A DNA stretch of 44,142 nt from PKWO01 sp036384915 (GTDB lineage Bacteria > Pseudomonadota > Gammaproteobacteria > Burkholderiales > Burkholderiaceae_D). Positions 16,705 to 23,959 of this stretch are shown here, one piece after another; positions within the stretch are counted from its first letter, which is position 1, and every line of letters begins with the position of its first letter. Below the pieces are notes generated by a model. It saw nothing but the letters and a program-made list of their open reading frames with translations. It searched no databases and was not told the origin of the DNA. The DNA lies in assembly GCA_036384915.1 (NCBI GenBank), contig DASVLJ010000024.1, forward strand, positions 1-44,142, in the 5' to 3' direction. Position numbers and translations under genes: made by a program.

Positions 16705-17628
16705 ATGCATGATCGCTTAAAGCGCATCGACCTCAACCTGTTGCTGGTGTTCGACGCCTTGCGCCGGCACGGCAGCGTGGCGGCCGCAGCCAATGAATTG
16801 GCAATGAGCCCTTCCGCCGTCAGCCATGCACTGGCCAGGCTGCGCGAGACAATGTCGGACGAATTGTTCGTGCGCTACGGCAATAGCATGCGGCCCACGG
16901 CACGTGCCGATCACATGGCGCAGGCGGTATCCGATTCTCTGCTGCTGCTCGATGGCTGCCTGGAGGGAGCTCGGCCATTCGACCCAGCCACGAGCCGGCA
17001 GAGTTTTGTCTTTGCTGCGACCGATTTCACGGCATTTGCACTTCTGCCCGCATTGATCGGACAGTTGGAAAAAAGCGCGCCGCATTTGCGCATCCGCGTC
17101 GTCTATTCGACGCACCGCGATTCGCTGGAGGAATTGGCAGCCGGGCGCATCCATTTTGCCATCGGCGTGCGTGATGGGCAGGGCAATGTGCATGAAGGCG
17201 TAGAAGCCATGCCTTGCTTCGAGGACGATTATGTCGTGGCGGCGAGCCGCAACCATCCCGGCATTGGCGGGACGCTGACGCTGGAGCAGTATCTTGCCGC
17301 GCGCCACGTGGTCGTGACACCATGGGTCGATGCCGGCAGCGTGATCAACGCCGCACTGGAACGCCAGGGATTGAGGCGCGACGTTGCAGTACAGTTGCCC
17401 AGCCTGCTGGCCGCACCGTTCATTGTGGCGCGTTCCAACTATCTGATCACCCTGCCGCGCCGTGTCGCCGCAGCGCTGGAAGATGCGCTGCCCTTGGCGA
17501 TCTTCCCCGCGCCTTTTCCCATTCCTTCCTACGCGCTGGAGGTTTACTTCCATCGCCGGCATGCCGACGTGCCTGGACATGCCTGGCTGCGCGGGCAAAT
17601 GCGTTCTGCGCTTACGAGCGTCCCGTGA
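16705..17628 (+). CDS. LysR family transcriptional regulator
   Basis: A 307-residue LysR regulator. The N-terminal winged helix-turn-helix spans about residues 7-65 (RIDLNLLLVFDALRRHGSVA, AMSPSAVSHALARLRETMSD then ELFVRYGNSMRPTARA), and the substrate-binding domain follows (FVFAATDFTAFALLPALIGQ). This N-terminus, with DLNLLLVFDAL and two-domain NodD/MexT-like spacing, belongs to the NodD/SyrM side of the family. ATG 16705 gives the usual length; ATG 16666 would add 13 residues and cannot be excluded. It is divergent from the C-S lyase/acetyltransferase pair, its most likely target. Confidence 0.92.
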   Translation: MHDRLKRIDLNLLLVFDALRRHGSVAAAANELAMSPSAVSHALARLRETMSDELFVRYGNSMRPTARADHMAQAVSDSLLLLDGCLEGARPFDPATSRQSFVFAATDFTAFALLPALIGQLEKSAPHLRIRVVYSTHRDSLEELAAGRIHFAIGVRDGQGNVHEGVEAMPCFEDDYVVAASRNHPGIGGTLTLEQYLAARHVVVTPWVDAGSVINAALERQGLRRDVAVQLPSLLAAPFIVARSNYLITLPRRVAAALEDALPLAIFPAPFPIPSYALEVYFHRRHADVPGHAWLRGQMRSALTSVP

Positions 17629-17743
17629 TATTTTTCATCTGGTTTGTCCGTTTGCTTCTTCCTCGCGCATCTGCCTGATAGACAAGGCATGGTGCCGCGT
17701 CACAATTTGCCGCCCAGCACTATCCGGCGGTCAAGGAGAGATC

Positions 17744-18100
17744 ATGGAATTCGTTTTGACGTTTCAACAACCGGTGGAAATCTACGAGCGCAATTACGAT
17801 CCGGTGCGCGGTGTCGAATATTTGCAGGAATGGCGCCGCTATATGGACACGATGTCGGCCGAGGGCATTTTGCGCGGCGGCAATCGCCTCGACTACACCA
17901 GCCCCACCACGGTGCGCGTGCGCGACGGCAAGCGCCAGGTGCAGGATGGCCCGTTCGCCACGACCAAGGATTTGCTCGGCGGTTACGTCCTGATCGACGT
18001 GCCCTCGCTGGAAGAAGCCTTGAAGTGGGCCGAGCGCAGCCCGAGTTCGCTGGTGGGGAGCACCGAGGTGTGGGCGGTCATGCCGTCGGTCGGGAAGTGA
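17744..18100 (+). CDS. YCII-domain protein (DGPF type)
   Basis: A 118-residue YCII-related protein of the DGPF group. The core motif QDGPFATTKDLLGGYVLIDV has DGPF at residues 68-71, followed by EEALKWAERSP and a C-terminal VWAVMP strand. AAGGAGAG precedes the ATG. The stop overlaps the GTG start of the sigma factor gene (GTGA), so both are made from one message. DGPF proteins are the typical genomic partners of ECF42 sigma factors, usually as targets or partners. Their biochemical role is not established; YCII folds resemble small dimeric alpha-beta barrel enzymes. Confidence 0.92.
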   Translation: MEFVLTFQQPVEIYERNYDPVRGVEYLQEWRRYMDTMSAEGILRGGNRLDYTSPTTVRVRDGKRQVQDGPFATTKDLLGGYVLIDVPSLEEALKWAERSPSSLVGSTEVWAVMPSVGK

Positions 18101-19359
18101 ACGCTCCCGCTACCGAGCTTGCCGGCCTGGCCGCCGCGGCGGCCGAGCAGGCTGCGCGCACGAGCTACGGCCGGCTGCTGTCCTGGCTGGCCTGGCAGTG
18201 GCGCGATATCGCCGCGGCGGAAGATGCGCTGGCCGAGGCCTTTGCCACGGCCCTGGCGCGCTGGCCTGTCGATGGCGTGCCCTCTTCGCCCGACTCCTGG
18301 TTGCTGACGACGGCCAAGCGCACACTATTGATGCAGGCGCGGCGCGAAAAACTGGCGCAAGACCCGGCCCTGCTGGCGCTGTTTCCGGCCGAAGGCGAAG
18401 GTAGTGGCGAATACGCGCCTGAAGCCGCAGCATTTCCCGACCACCGCCTGAAGCTGCTGTTCATCTGCGCGCACCCGGCGATCGACCCGGAGATCCACAG
18501 CGCGCTGATGCTGCAGACAGTGCTGGGGCTCGACGCCAACCGCATTGCCAGCGCTTATCTGGTCAAGCCCGAGACGATGACCAAGCGCCTGGTGCGCGCC
18601 AAGGCCAAGATCAAGGCGACGGCGATCCGCTTCGAGGAGCCGGAACCGGCGGAGCGGCCGGAACGGCTGGCTTCGGTGCTGGAAGCGATCTATGGCGCGT
18701 ATACCCTGCATTGGGGTCAGCTCGACCAGGATGGGGCGAACGATTTGGCTGGAGAAGCGCTTTATCTTGGGCTCCTGGCAGCACAGGCCATGCCCGACGA
18801 GGCGGAAGCCTTGGGCTTGGCATCGCTCCTGGCTTGTTGCGAAGCGCGGCGGCCGGCACGGCTCGACGAAGCGGGGCGCTTCGTGCCGCTCGATCTGCAG
18901 GATGCGCGGCGATGGGACGGGGCCATGCTGCGCGAGGCGCTGGCCTTGCTGAGCCGTGCCGCGAGACTGGGGCGGCCCGGGCCTTATCAGCTTGAGGCGG
19001 CGATACAGGCGGCGCAAATGCATGGTGTGATTGCGGGAAGCATGCCATGGGACGACATCGCCAGCCTGTATTCGCGCTTGCTGACGCTCTCCCCTACGCT
19101 GGGAGCGCGCATCGGGCATGCCGTGGCGCTGGGTCTGGGCTCAAGCGGCGCGCCGGCGGGCTTGCGCCTGCTGGAAGCCATGGAAGACGAATCGCTATCG
19201 ACGCACCAGCCCTGGTGGGCGGCCAAGGCCCGCCTGGCCGCACTGGCGGGCCGGCACGAGCTGGCGGCTGCGGCTTATGAGCGGACGCTGGCGCTGACGG
19301 TGGAAACGGCGGTGCGCGATTGGCTGCAGAGGCAATTGGCAACCTTGCAGGCAGGTTGA
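18097..19359 (+). CDS. ECF42-type RNA polymerase sigma factor with C-terminal extension
   Basis: A 420-residue sigma-70 family protein starting at GTG 18097, which overlaps the YCII stop. The sigma-2 region is about residues 20-95 (AAEDALAEAFATALARWP then PDSWLLTTAKRTLLMQARRE) and sigma-4 about 130-180 (LMLQTVLGLDANRIASAYLV then TMTKRLVRAKAKIK). The last 230 residues are a helical TPR-like extension ending in AAYERTLALTVETAVRDWLQ. This long tail plus the adjacent DGPF gene identify group ECF42, which lacks an anti-sigma factor and is thought to be controlled through the extension. Target promoters are not evident; an own promoter upstream of 17744 is expected. Confidence 0.92.
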   Translation: MNAPATELAGLAAAAAEQAARTSYGRLLSWLAWQWRDIAAAEDALAEAFATALARWPVDGVPSSPDSWLLTTAKRTLLMQARREKLAQDPALLALFPAEGEGSGEYAPEAAAFPDHRLKLLFICAHPAIDPEIHSALMLQTVLGLDANRIASAYLVKPETMTKRLVRAKAKIKATAIRFEEPEPAERPERLASVLEAIYGAYTLHWGQLDQDGANDLAGEALYLGLLAAQAMPDEAEALGLASLLACCEARRPARLDEAGRFVPLDLQDARRWDGAMLREALALLSRAARLGRPGPYQLEAAIQAAQMHGVIAGSMPWDDIASLYSRLLTLSPTLGARIGHAVALGLGSSGAPAGLRLLEAMEDESLSTHQPWWAAKARLAALAGRHELAAAAYERTLALTVETAVRDWLQRQLATLQAG

Positions 19360-19456
19360 CGCCAGCCCGGCATCCATCGTAGCTCTTACACGTGCGGCAG
19401 CGCGACTATAGAAGCCGCAGGCAACTCGAGCCTGGCCGCCGCGAGCAGTCCGGCCA

Positions 19457-20350
19457 TTACCTTGCTTCGATCAGGTACGGATACGTAAAACAAGTAAAGT
19501 GAATGGCGTTCACCACGCAGTGAACCAGGATGGGTGCCTCGATGCGGCCGCTGGCCTGGTATGCCCAGGCATAGCCAAAGCCGGCCAGCGTTGCCAAGGC
19601 GGCGAATGTTGCTCCGCCTCCCACGTGGGCGGCGCCGAACAGCACGGCTGAGACGAACGCAGCAATGGCGGCTGCCGGCTTGGTGCTTCCGGCCATGTCT
19701 GTCAGTTGCTGCTGGATGAAGCCGCGGAACAGGGCTTCTTCGGCCACGACGGTGAAAAACAGGTTGACTGTGATGAAGATGGCCGCGGTTTCGTTGAACT
19801 TGGGATCGAGGCGCACGTAAGCTGTTGCCATTGCCGTACCCAGCACGGCGATCACCGTGATGGCGCCGATCGGCAGTGCGCGTTGCAGCGTAATGCGCCA
19901 TTGCGCACTTGTTCCGCTCTTGCGGCATGCCAACGCCAACAGGATGAGGCCGGCTGCGCCTTTGTCGAAGTTCGCGTATTGTGTGAACGGCGGCGCGCCG
20001 GGCGAGAGGGTTTGGGCGGCGATGACAATGGGATTGTCGAAGCCGGGCAGCTTGTGGGTGCCGAGGGCGAAAATCGCCAACAGCAACACGATGCCCGAAA
20101 CGAGGCGTGCCGCCTTGTTTGCGCTATTGCGCCAGACTTGGGCGCAGCTCGCGGAAATGGCCAGCGCCAAGGCACCTGCCGGCTGCAGAATGCCGGCTGC
20201 GTAGGCGCCGCAGCTTGCGGCGATGAAGGGAATGAGCCAGGGTGAGATCGCTATCCTGCCGGCGCGGATGGCCCCCGCCCATGTGGCCGCGATGGCTGCG
20301 GCCAACAGGATGAGGGCAAGGATGATGGACGGCGCGATAGTGTTGACCAT
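19457..20350 (-). CDS. CPBP family intramembrane metalloprotease
   Basis: A 297-residue membrane protein with about eight hydrophobic segments and the CPBP (Abi/CAAX) motifs: VVAEEALFRGFIQQQL (EE...R, motif 1), FGAAHVGGG (His, motif 2) and LVHCVVNAIHF (motif 3). These residues bind the metal and make the active site of glutamate-type intramembrane proteases related to Rce1. ATG 20350 overlaps the porin stop by one base (TGATG), so it is coupled to the porin gene. Bacterial members act in bacteriocin self-immunity or membrane-protein processing; the substrate here is unknown. Confidence 0.9.
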   Translation of the reverse strand: MVNTIAPSIILALILLAAAIAATWAGAIRAGRIAISPWLIPFIAASCGAYAAGILQPAGALALAISASCAQVWRNSANKAARLVSGIVLLLAIFALGTHKLPGFDNPIVIAAQTLSPGAPPFTQYANFDKGAAGLILLALACRKSGTSAQWRITLQRALPIGAITVIAVLGTAMATAYVRLDPKFNETAAIFITVNLFFTVVAEEALFRGFIQQQLTDMAGSTKPAAAIAAFVSAVLFGAAHVGGGATFAALATLAGFGYAWAYQASGRIEAPILVHCVVNAIHFTCFTYPYLIEAR

Positions 20351-21693
20351 CAATATTCGGCGTGCAGGCGTAGCGCGTAGACATTGACCGGGCCGCGGTC
20401 CTGGTTATAGGCTGGATTGACGATCCGTTGATAATCGGCGGCCAGGCTGACTTGCTTCATGAGTTTGAAGGAGTAGAAGGCTTCGGCGATTTGTTCGTGC
20501 GCATAGTCGAGTTTGCCGTCGCCGATCAGGATGCCCATGCCGCCCGCTGCGAAGTAACGCTGCGCGTCGCCCGAGAGGGCATTGACCGCCACGCCCAGGC
20601 CCAGTTTGTCTTGTGCCCTGCCCCACAGCGCTCCCTGCAGTGAAACGCCGGCGGAGACGGAGCGGTCGATGTCGCTGAACTCATAGGCTTCGTAGCCGCC
20701 ATTGCGGGCGCTTGCGCGGGCGAAGATGCCGACGTTGTCGGCCACTTCCTGTTCCAGGTTGAGGACGAAACCGGCACTGGTGCTGGTGTTACGCACGAGG
20801 GACGTGTCCGGCTTGCCGCCCGTGGCTTGAGCGAGCGCGAGGGCGTCGGCATAGCTGCCCATGTCGGCGCGGTTGGCATAGACGGTGAGTTTGATCTTGC
20901 CAGGATGGTCGCCCCATTTGTGGCGCCGCTCCAACTCGGCCACGCTCATGAAGTTGTGGAAGTGATAGCCGGCCACCTTGGCGTTGGGCACTTCCGACAT
21001 CTGAAACAGGCCGGTCCGCGCGCTCCAGTCTCCGGTGTTCCATTCGAGCGCAATACCGTTGGTAAAGCCCCAGGCATCGGCGGCATAGTCGAAAGCGCCG
21101 CCGTCGATCAAGGACCAGTTGAGGAAGTCGCTGCGCGGGTCGTGAGCATAGCTGTTGGCGTCGAAGATATCGACCACGGAAAACTTGCCTATCGTTAGCG
21201 TCAGATTGTCTGCCGCTACGGTCTCCGGGAGCTGGTTCGGGGCTGCATCGACTTGCTGCGCGGCGTTTTCATTGCCGCCGAAGTTGAACACCTGGCGCAC
21301 GAAGGCGCGCGGGATACGCAGATAAGGAGCGTTGGCGCCGATCTTGTAGGCTTCCCCGCTGGGAAAGCCCGCGACGCCCAGCGTATCGGACAAACCGCGC
21401 CCCTGGTCGATCTCGGGATTGAACCAAAACTCGCCGCCGTCCCACAGGCGATGGCCGGCGAAGAGCGTGATGTCCGCCGTTTCTTCGTTGACGGACGAGG
21501 ACGTGAGGCTGTTGGGGCCGCCATAGGGAGCCGCGAAGGACGGATGGTACTGATCCGTGTAGGTAAGCTGGCCGTTCAGTTGCCAGCCGCCGCTTGCTTG
21601 GGCTGGCTCATCGGCATGCGCGAACGATGCCGCGGCCAGCGCTATGGCGCAAAGTGTTAATTGCAGGATATGCTGATTGGTGAGGCGTTGCAC
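20350..21693 (-). CDS. OprB-like carbohydrate-selective porin
   Basis: A 447-residue outer-membrane beta-barrel with a signal peptide (about residues 1-27, cleaved after FAHA). Visible features are the mature start WQLNGQLTYTDQYHPSFAAP, the conserved LFAGHRLWDGGEFWFNPEID, alternating amphipathic strands throughout, and the C-terminal aromatic of outer-membrane proteins (ALRLHAEY). The LTIGKFSVVDIFDANSYAHD and DFLNWSLIDGGAFDYAADAWG blocks are typical of OprB carbohydrate porins. Its stop overlaps the start of the CPBP protease gene, an unusual pairing of an outer-membrane porin with an inner-membrane protease. Confidence 0.9.
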   Translation of the reverse strand: MQRLTNQHILQLTLCAIALAAASFAHADEPAQASGGWQLNGQLTYTDQYHPSFAAPYGGPNSLTSSSVNEETADITLFAGHRLWDGGEFWFNPEIDQGRGLSDTLGVAGFPSGEAYKIGANAPYLRIPRAFVRQVFNFGGNENAAQQVDAAPNQLPETVAADNLTLTIGKFSVVDIFDANSYAHDPRSDFLNWSLIDGGAFDYAADAWGFTNGIALEWNTGDWSARTGLFQMSEVPNAKVAGYHFHNFMSVAELERRHKWGDHPGKIKLTVYANRADMGSYADALALAQATGGKPDTSLVRNTSTSAGFVLNLEQEVADNVGIFARASARNGGYEAYEFSDIDRSVSAGVSLQGALWGRAQDKLGLGVAVNALSGDAQRYFAAGGMGILIGDGKLDYAHEQIAEAFYSFKLMKQVSLAADYQRIVNPAYNQDRGPVNVYALRLHAEY

Positions 21694-21793
21694 GTTAGTT
21701 CCCTATCATGTATGGGCGCATGGCATCCTTCCGCTTCCGGGCAGGAATATAGCAGCCCTCTATGCAAAGGGCCAAGCGCTGAATTTTTTATTG

Positions 21794-21822
21794 GACGGCG
21801 GCGTTGTATTTCTGCCGCCGTC
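21794..21822. terminator. Hairpin between Nramp and porin genes
   Basis: GACGGCGGC and GCCGCCGTC form a perfect 9-base stem with an 11-base loop, 14 bases after the Nramp stop codon (minus strand). The base run following on that strand is A-rich, not T-rich, so it is not a textbook intrinsic terminator. It may still separate the two transcripts or protect the 3' end of the Nramp message. Confidence 0.45.
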
Positions 21823-21836
21823 ATGCTTGCAGGCGG

Positions 21837-23471
21837 TTAGTTGGCGAGCTGTATGACCTTGATGATGACCATCAATACGGCGACCAGGAGATAGCCCCGC
21901 AGCACCCCCATCCAGACGCGAGTCGGACCGGAGAGCTGGGCCGGCGCAAGCTCTTCGAGCGGGGGCATACGCCAGTTGTCCATTTCCTTGCGCGAGGGCT
22001 TGGCTTCCTCCGTTTCAGGCAGTTCGCCGTTGGCCATGCGATGCGCGCGCAGGGCGAAATAGCCGATGGCGACAACAAGGCCGACGACACCGCCGATCAC
22101 CAGGATTTCGACAATGTTCTCGCCGCTGATGTCGGGGAAAACCACGGCGGCGGTCAGGACAATGGACAGCACCACCAGCACGCCGACAATGACGGCGGTG
22201 AAGACATTGGTGGCGCGGCTATTGGTCCAAGGGCCCAGCACTTGCTTGTCGTTGCACAGGAGGAGCAGGAACACGGAGGCTGAAGGCAGCAGCACGCCGG
22301 CCATGGTCTGCACGGCATTGGTCAACAGGCCGAGCGGCACGTGCGGCAACAGCACGAGTGCGGCGGCGACGGCGATCAGGGCGACGTAGATGCCGTAGAA
22401 CATCTTGGCGTCGCCCGGCTTGCGATGCAGCGAGTGCTTGAGCGCGAGCACGTCGCCCACCGCGTAAGCCGTGGAGAGCGAGATGGCGGCGGCACCGATG
22501 ATGGAGGCGTCGATCAGGGCGACGGCGAACAGGATGCCGGGCACGCGGCCGCAGTATTTGGCGAGCGCGGCGGCGACGGCACCAGTATCGACGAATTGGC
22601 CGGCTTCAGGCTTGCCGGCGAAGACGTGGGCCATGCAAGCCATGATGGCAACCGAACCGACCACGACAAGGATGATGCCGAGCCAGAGGTCGATGCGCTC
22701 ATAGCGGATGAAGCGCGGGGTGATGCGCTTGTCGATGACGTAGCTTTGCTGAAAGAACAATTGCCAAGGCGCGACGGTGGTGCCGACGATGCCGATGATG
22801 AGCAGCATGACGTCGGACACGGGGGCATCGGTGGGCATGTGCGGAACGAGGAAGTCATGCACGACGGTGCCGACCGGCGGGTGCACCATGAAGACCAGAG
22901 GGATCAAGAGCAGACTGCCGGCCACCAGCACCATGGAAAAGCGTTCGAAGCGGCGGAAGTCGCCGGTGCTGCCGGCGGCAATGACGAGCACGGCGGCGCA
23001 TAGCACGCCTTCGACCTTGGGTAAGCCAAGATAGGAAAAGCCCAGGCTGATGCCGATGAATTCGGTGACGATGGTCAGCGCATTCAAGAGGAACAAGTCG
23101 ATGACGGAAAAGGCCCCCCAGAATTTGCCGAAGCGCTCCAGGATCAGGCGCGCATGCCCGACGCCGGTGACGGCCCCAAGGCGCAGCACCATTTCCTGGT
23201 TTACGTAAAGCACGGGAATGAGCAGCGCGAGCGTCCAGAGCAAGGCGGTGCCGTAGTTCTGGCCGGCCTGGGCATAGGTGCTGAAGGCGCCCGCGTCGTT
23301 ATCGCCAACCATGACGATGAGGCCCGGGCCGAGGATGGCGAGCAAGGTTTTGAGGCGCGCCGACCAGCCCTGACGCGGGCCGGTGTCGTGCCGGTTGATG
23401 GTGCCGAAGGCGCCCCTGATATCTCCCAGGTGGGCGCTGTCGAGCACGGCTTGTTTTTTGTTGTCCGACAT
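21837..23471 (-). CDS. Nramp-family divalent metal transporter with atypical metal site
   Basis: A 544-residue transporter with 11 or more membrane helices and the SLC11 fold (ILGPGLIVMVGDNDAGAFST in helix 1; QAGQNYGTALLW; GTTVAPWQLFFQQSYV in helix 6). In classical MntH the metal site is DPGN in helix 1 and MPH in helix 6. Here these read DAGA (residues 59-62) and APW (234-236): the Asp stays, but the Asn and the sulfur ligand Met are gone. The same Met-to-Ala change in a classical Nramp relaxes selection against Mg2+ and Ca2+, so Mg2+ or broader specificity is likely. A hydrophilic loop of about 50 residues precedes the last helix. GGAGAAG precedes ATG 23471. A 45-residue gene lies just upstream. 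Confidence 0.92.
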   Translation of the reverse strand: MSDNKKQAVLDSAHLGDIRGAFGTINRHDTGPRQGWSARLKTLLAILGPGLIVMVGDNDAGAFSTYAQAGQNYGTALLWTLALLIPVLYVNQEMVLRLGAVTGVGHARLILERFGKFWGAFSVIDLFLLNALTIVTEFIGISLGFSYLGLPKVEGVLCAAVLVIAAGSTGDFRRFERFSMVLVAGSLLLIPLVFMVHPPVGTVVHDFLVPHMPTDAPVSDVMLLIIGIVGTTVAPWQLFFQQSYVIDKRITPRFIRYERIDLWLGIILVVVGSVAIMACMAHVFAGKPEAGQFVDTGAVAAALAKYCGRVPGILFAVALIDASIIGAAAISLSTAYAVGDVLALKHSLHRKPGDAKMFYGIYVALIAVAAALVLLPHVPLGLLTNAVQTMAGVLLPSASVFLLLLCNDKQVLGPWTNSRATNVFTAVIVGVLVVLSIVLTAAVVFPDISGENIVEILVIGGVVGLVVAIGYFALRAHRMANGELPETEEAKPSRKEMDNWRMPPLEELAPAQLSGPTRVWMGVLRGYLLVAVLMVIIKVIQLAN

Positions 23472-23497
23472 TGTTCTTCTCCAACGATTTCTTGATG

Positions 23498-23518
23498 CAC
23501 GCGGCGCTGCCGCGCGTG
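23498..23518 (-). promoter_or_regulatory. GC-rich hairpin just upstream of the Nramp start
   Basis: CAC-GCGGC-GCT-GCCGC-(two bases)-GTG can fold into a compact hairpin 27 to 47 bases before the Nramp ATG on the transcript. It is downstream of the stronger 23529-23555 hairpin. Together they occupy most of the short gap between the 45-residue gene and Nramp. Confidence 0.35.
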
Positions 23519-23528
23519 GGATTTCGTT

Positions 23529-23555
23529 GCCATCCGGCCGCACTGGCCGGATGGC
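23529..23555 (-). promoter_or_regulatory. Strong hairpin between the small gene and Nramp
   Basis: GCCATCCGGCC and GGCCGGATGGC form a perfect 11-base stem with a 5-base loop, lying in the 99 bases between the 45-residue gene and the Nramp start. There is no T-run after it on the minus strand, so it is not a classical terminator. It could be an attenuator, a processing site or a stability element that sets different levels of the two products. Confidence 0.5.
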
Positions 23556-23570
23556 GTGCGCTACCGCAGC

Positions 23571-23708
23571 CTAGTTGCTGAACAGACGGCTGAGACGACG
23601 GAAAAAGTTGTATTGCTTGCCCCAAGCCTTGGCGGCGTTGGTCGAGTCCTGCACGTATTGGTCGTGTTGGACGGCGGGGAGGTGTGAAACCATCAATGCG
23701 AAGTTCAT
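23571..23708 (-). CDS. Small protein of 45 residues upstream of Nramp
   Basis: From ATG 23708 to TAG 23571. A near-perfect ribosome site (TTAAGGAG, 7 bases before the ATG) makes translation very likely. The product starts MNFALMVSHLPAVQHDQYVQ and ends with an aromatic, basic helix (YNFFRRLSRLFSN). It is soluble rather than a membrane helix, and the last 15 residues are amphipathic. It reads the same way as the Nramp gene 99 bases downstream and likely shares its leader. Candidate roles are a regulator or partner of the transporter, or a leader peptide. I know no named family. It is shorter than the usual cut-off of gene finders, so it may be unannotated. Confidence 0.72.
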   Translation of the reverse strand: MNFALMVSHLPAVQHDQYVQDSTNAAKAWGKQYNFFRRLSRLFSN

Positions 23709-23723
23709 GATGCTGCTCCTTAA

Positions 23724-23751
23724 ATCAGATGTGCGCGTCAGATGTTGCGCG
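23724..23751 (-). repeat. Tandem near-repeat next to the small gene's ribosome site
   Basis: On the plus strand TCAGATGTGCGCG (23725-23737) is followed at once by TCAGATGTTGCGCG (23738-23751). On the minus-strand transcript these lie just before the AAGGAG of the 45-residue gene. The same ATCAGATG word occurs again in the palindrome at 23921-23941. Confidence 0.6.
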
Positions 23752-23789
23752 TTTTCTATCTTGCGCCGGAGGCAGCTTGCTTCGCAGGA

Positions 23790-23897
23790 TCAGCGCATGA
23801 GTGCTTGCGCCTTTCGAAGAGTGAGCATGCCGCGGCCGGTCGCCTGTGCGGTTAGTTCAGGTTGTCGACGGGGTCGACTGGGATACTCGCTGTTCAC
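23790..23897 (-). CDS. Possible leader peptide (35 residues) upstream of the Nramp locus
   Basis: A GTG-initiated frame with CAGGAG 6 bases upstream. The product begins VNSEYPSRPRRQPELTAQAT, with three prolines and several arginines in the first 13 residues, and ends at a TGA 81 bases before the 45-residue gene. Proline-rich leader peptides control the Mg2+ transporter genes mgtA and mgtC in enteric bacteria by ribosome stalling or release, which makes this frame worth attention next to an Nramp with a Mg-like site. Translation is supported only by the ribosome site and position. Confidence 0.4.
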   Translation of the reverse strand: MNSEYPSRPRRQPELTAQATGRGMLTLRKAQALMR

Positions 23898-23920
23898 GGA
23901 TGCTCCTGTTCGTCAATCGG

Positions 23921-23941
23921 ATCTGATGCGCGGCATCAGAT
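23921..23941. promoter_or_regulatory. Perfect palindrome upstream of the Nramp leader
   Basis: ATCTGATGC and GCATCAGAT are 9-base arms around GCG. Position and symmetry suit an operator for a dimeric metal regulator or the first hairpin of the leader RNA. Its ATCAGAT half is complementary to the ATCTGAT just before the small gene's ribosome site, allowing an alternative 7-base pairing in the RNA. Confidence 0.5.
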
Positions 23942-23959
23942 GGCTCATCTAATTTTTGG

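Noticed and set aside
22341..23003. Asp/His/Gly-rich frame resembling a metal-binding protein on the plus strand
   Set aside because: It is opposite the Nramp membrane helices; hydrophobic codons read backwards give Asp, His, Asn and Gly.
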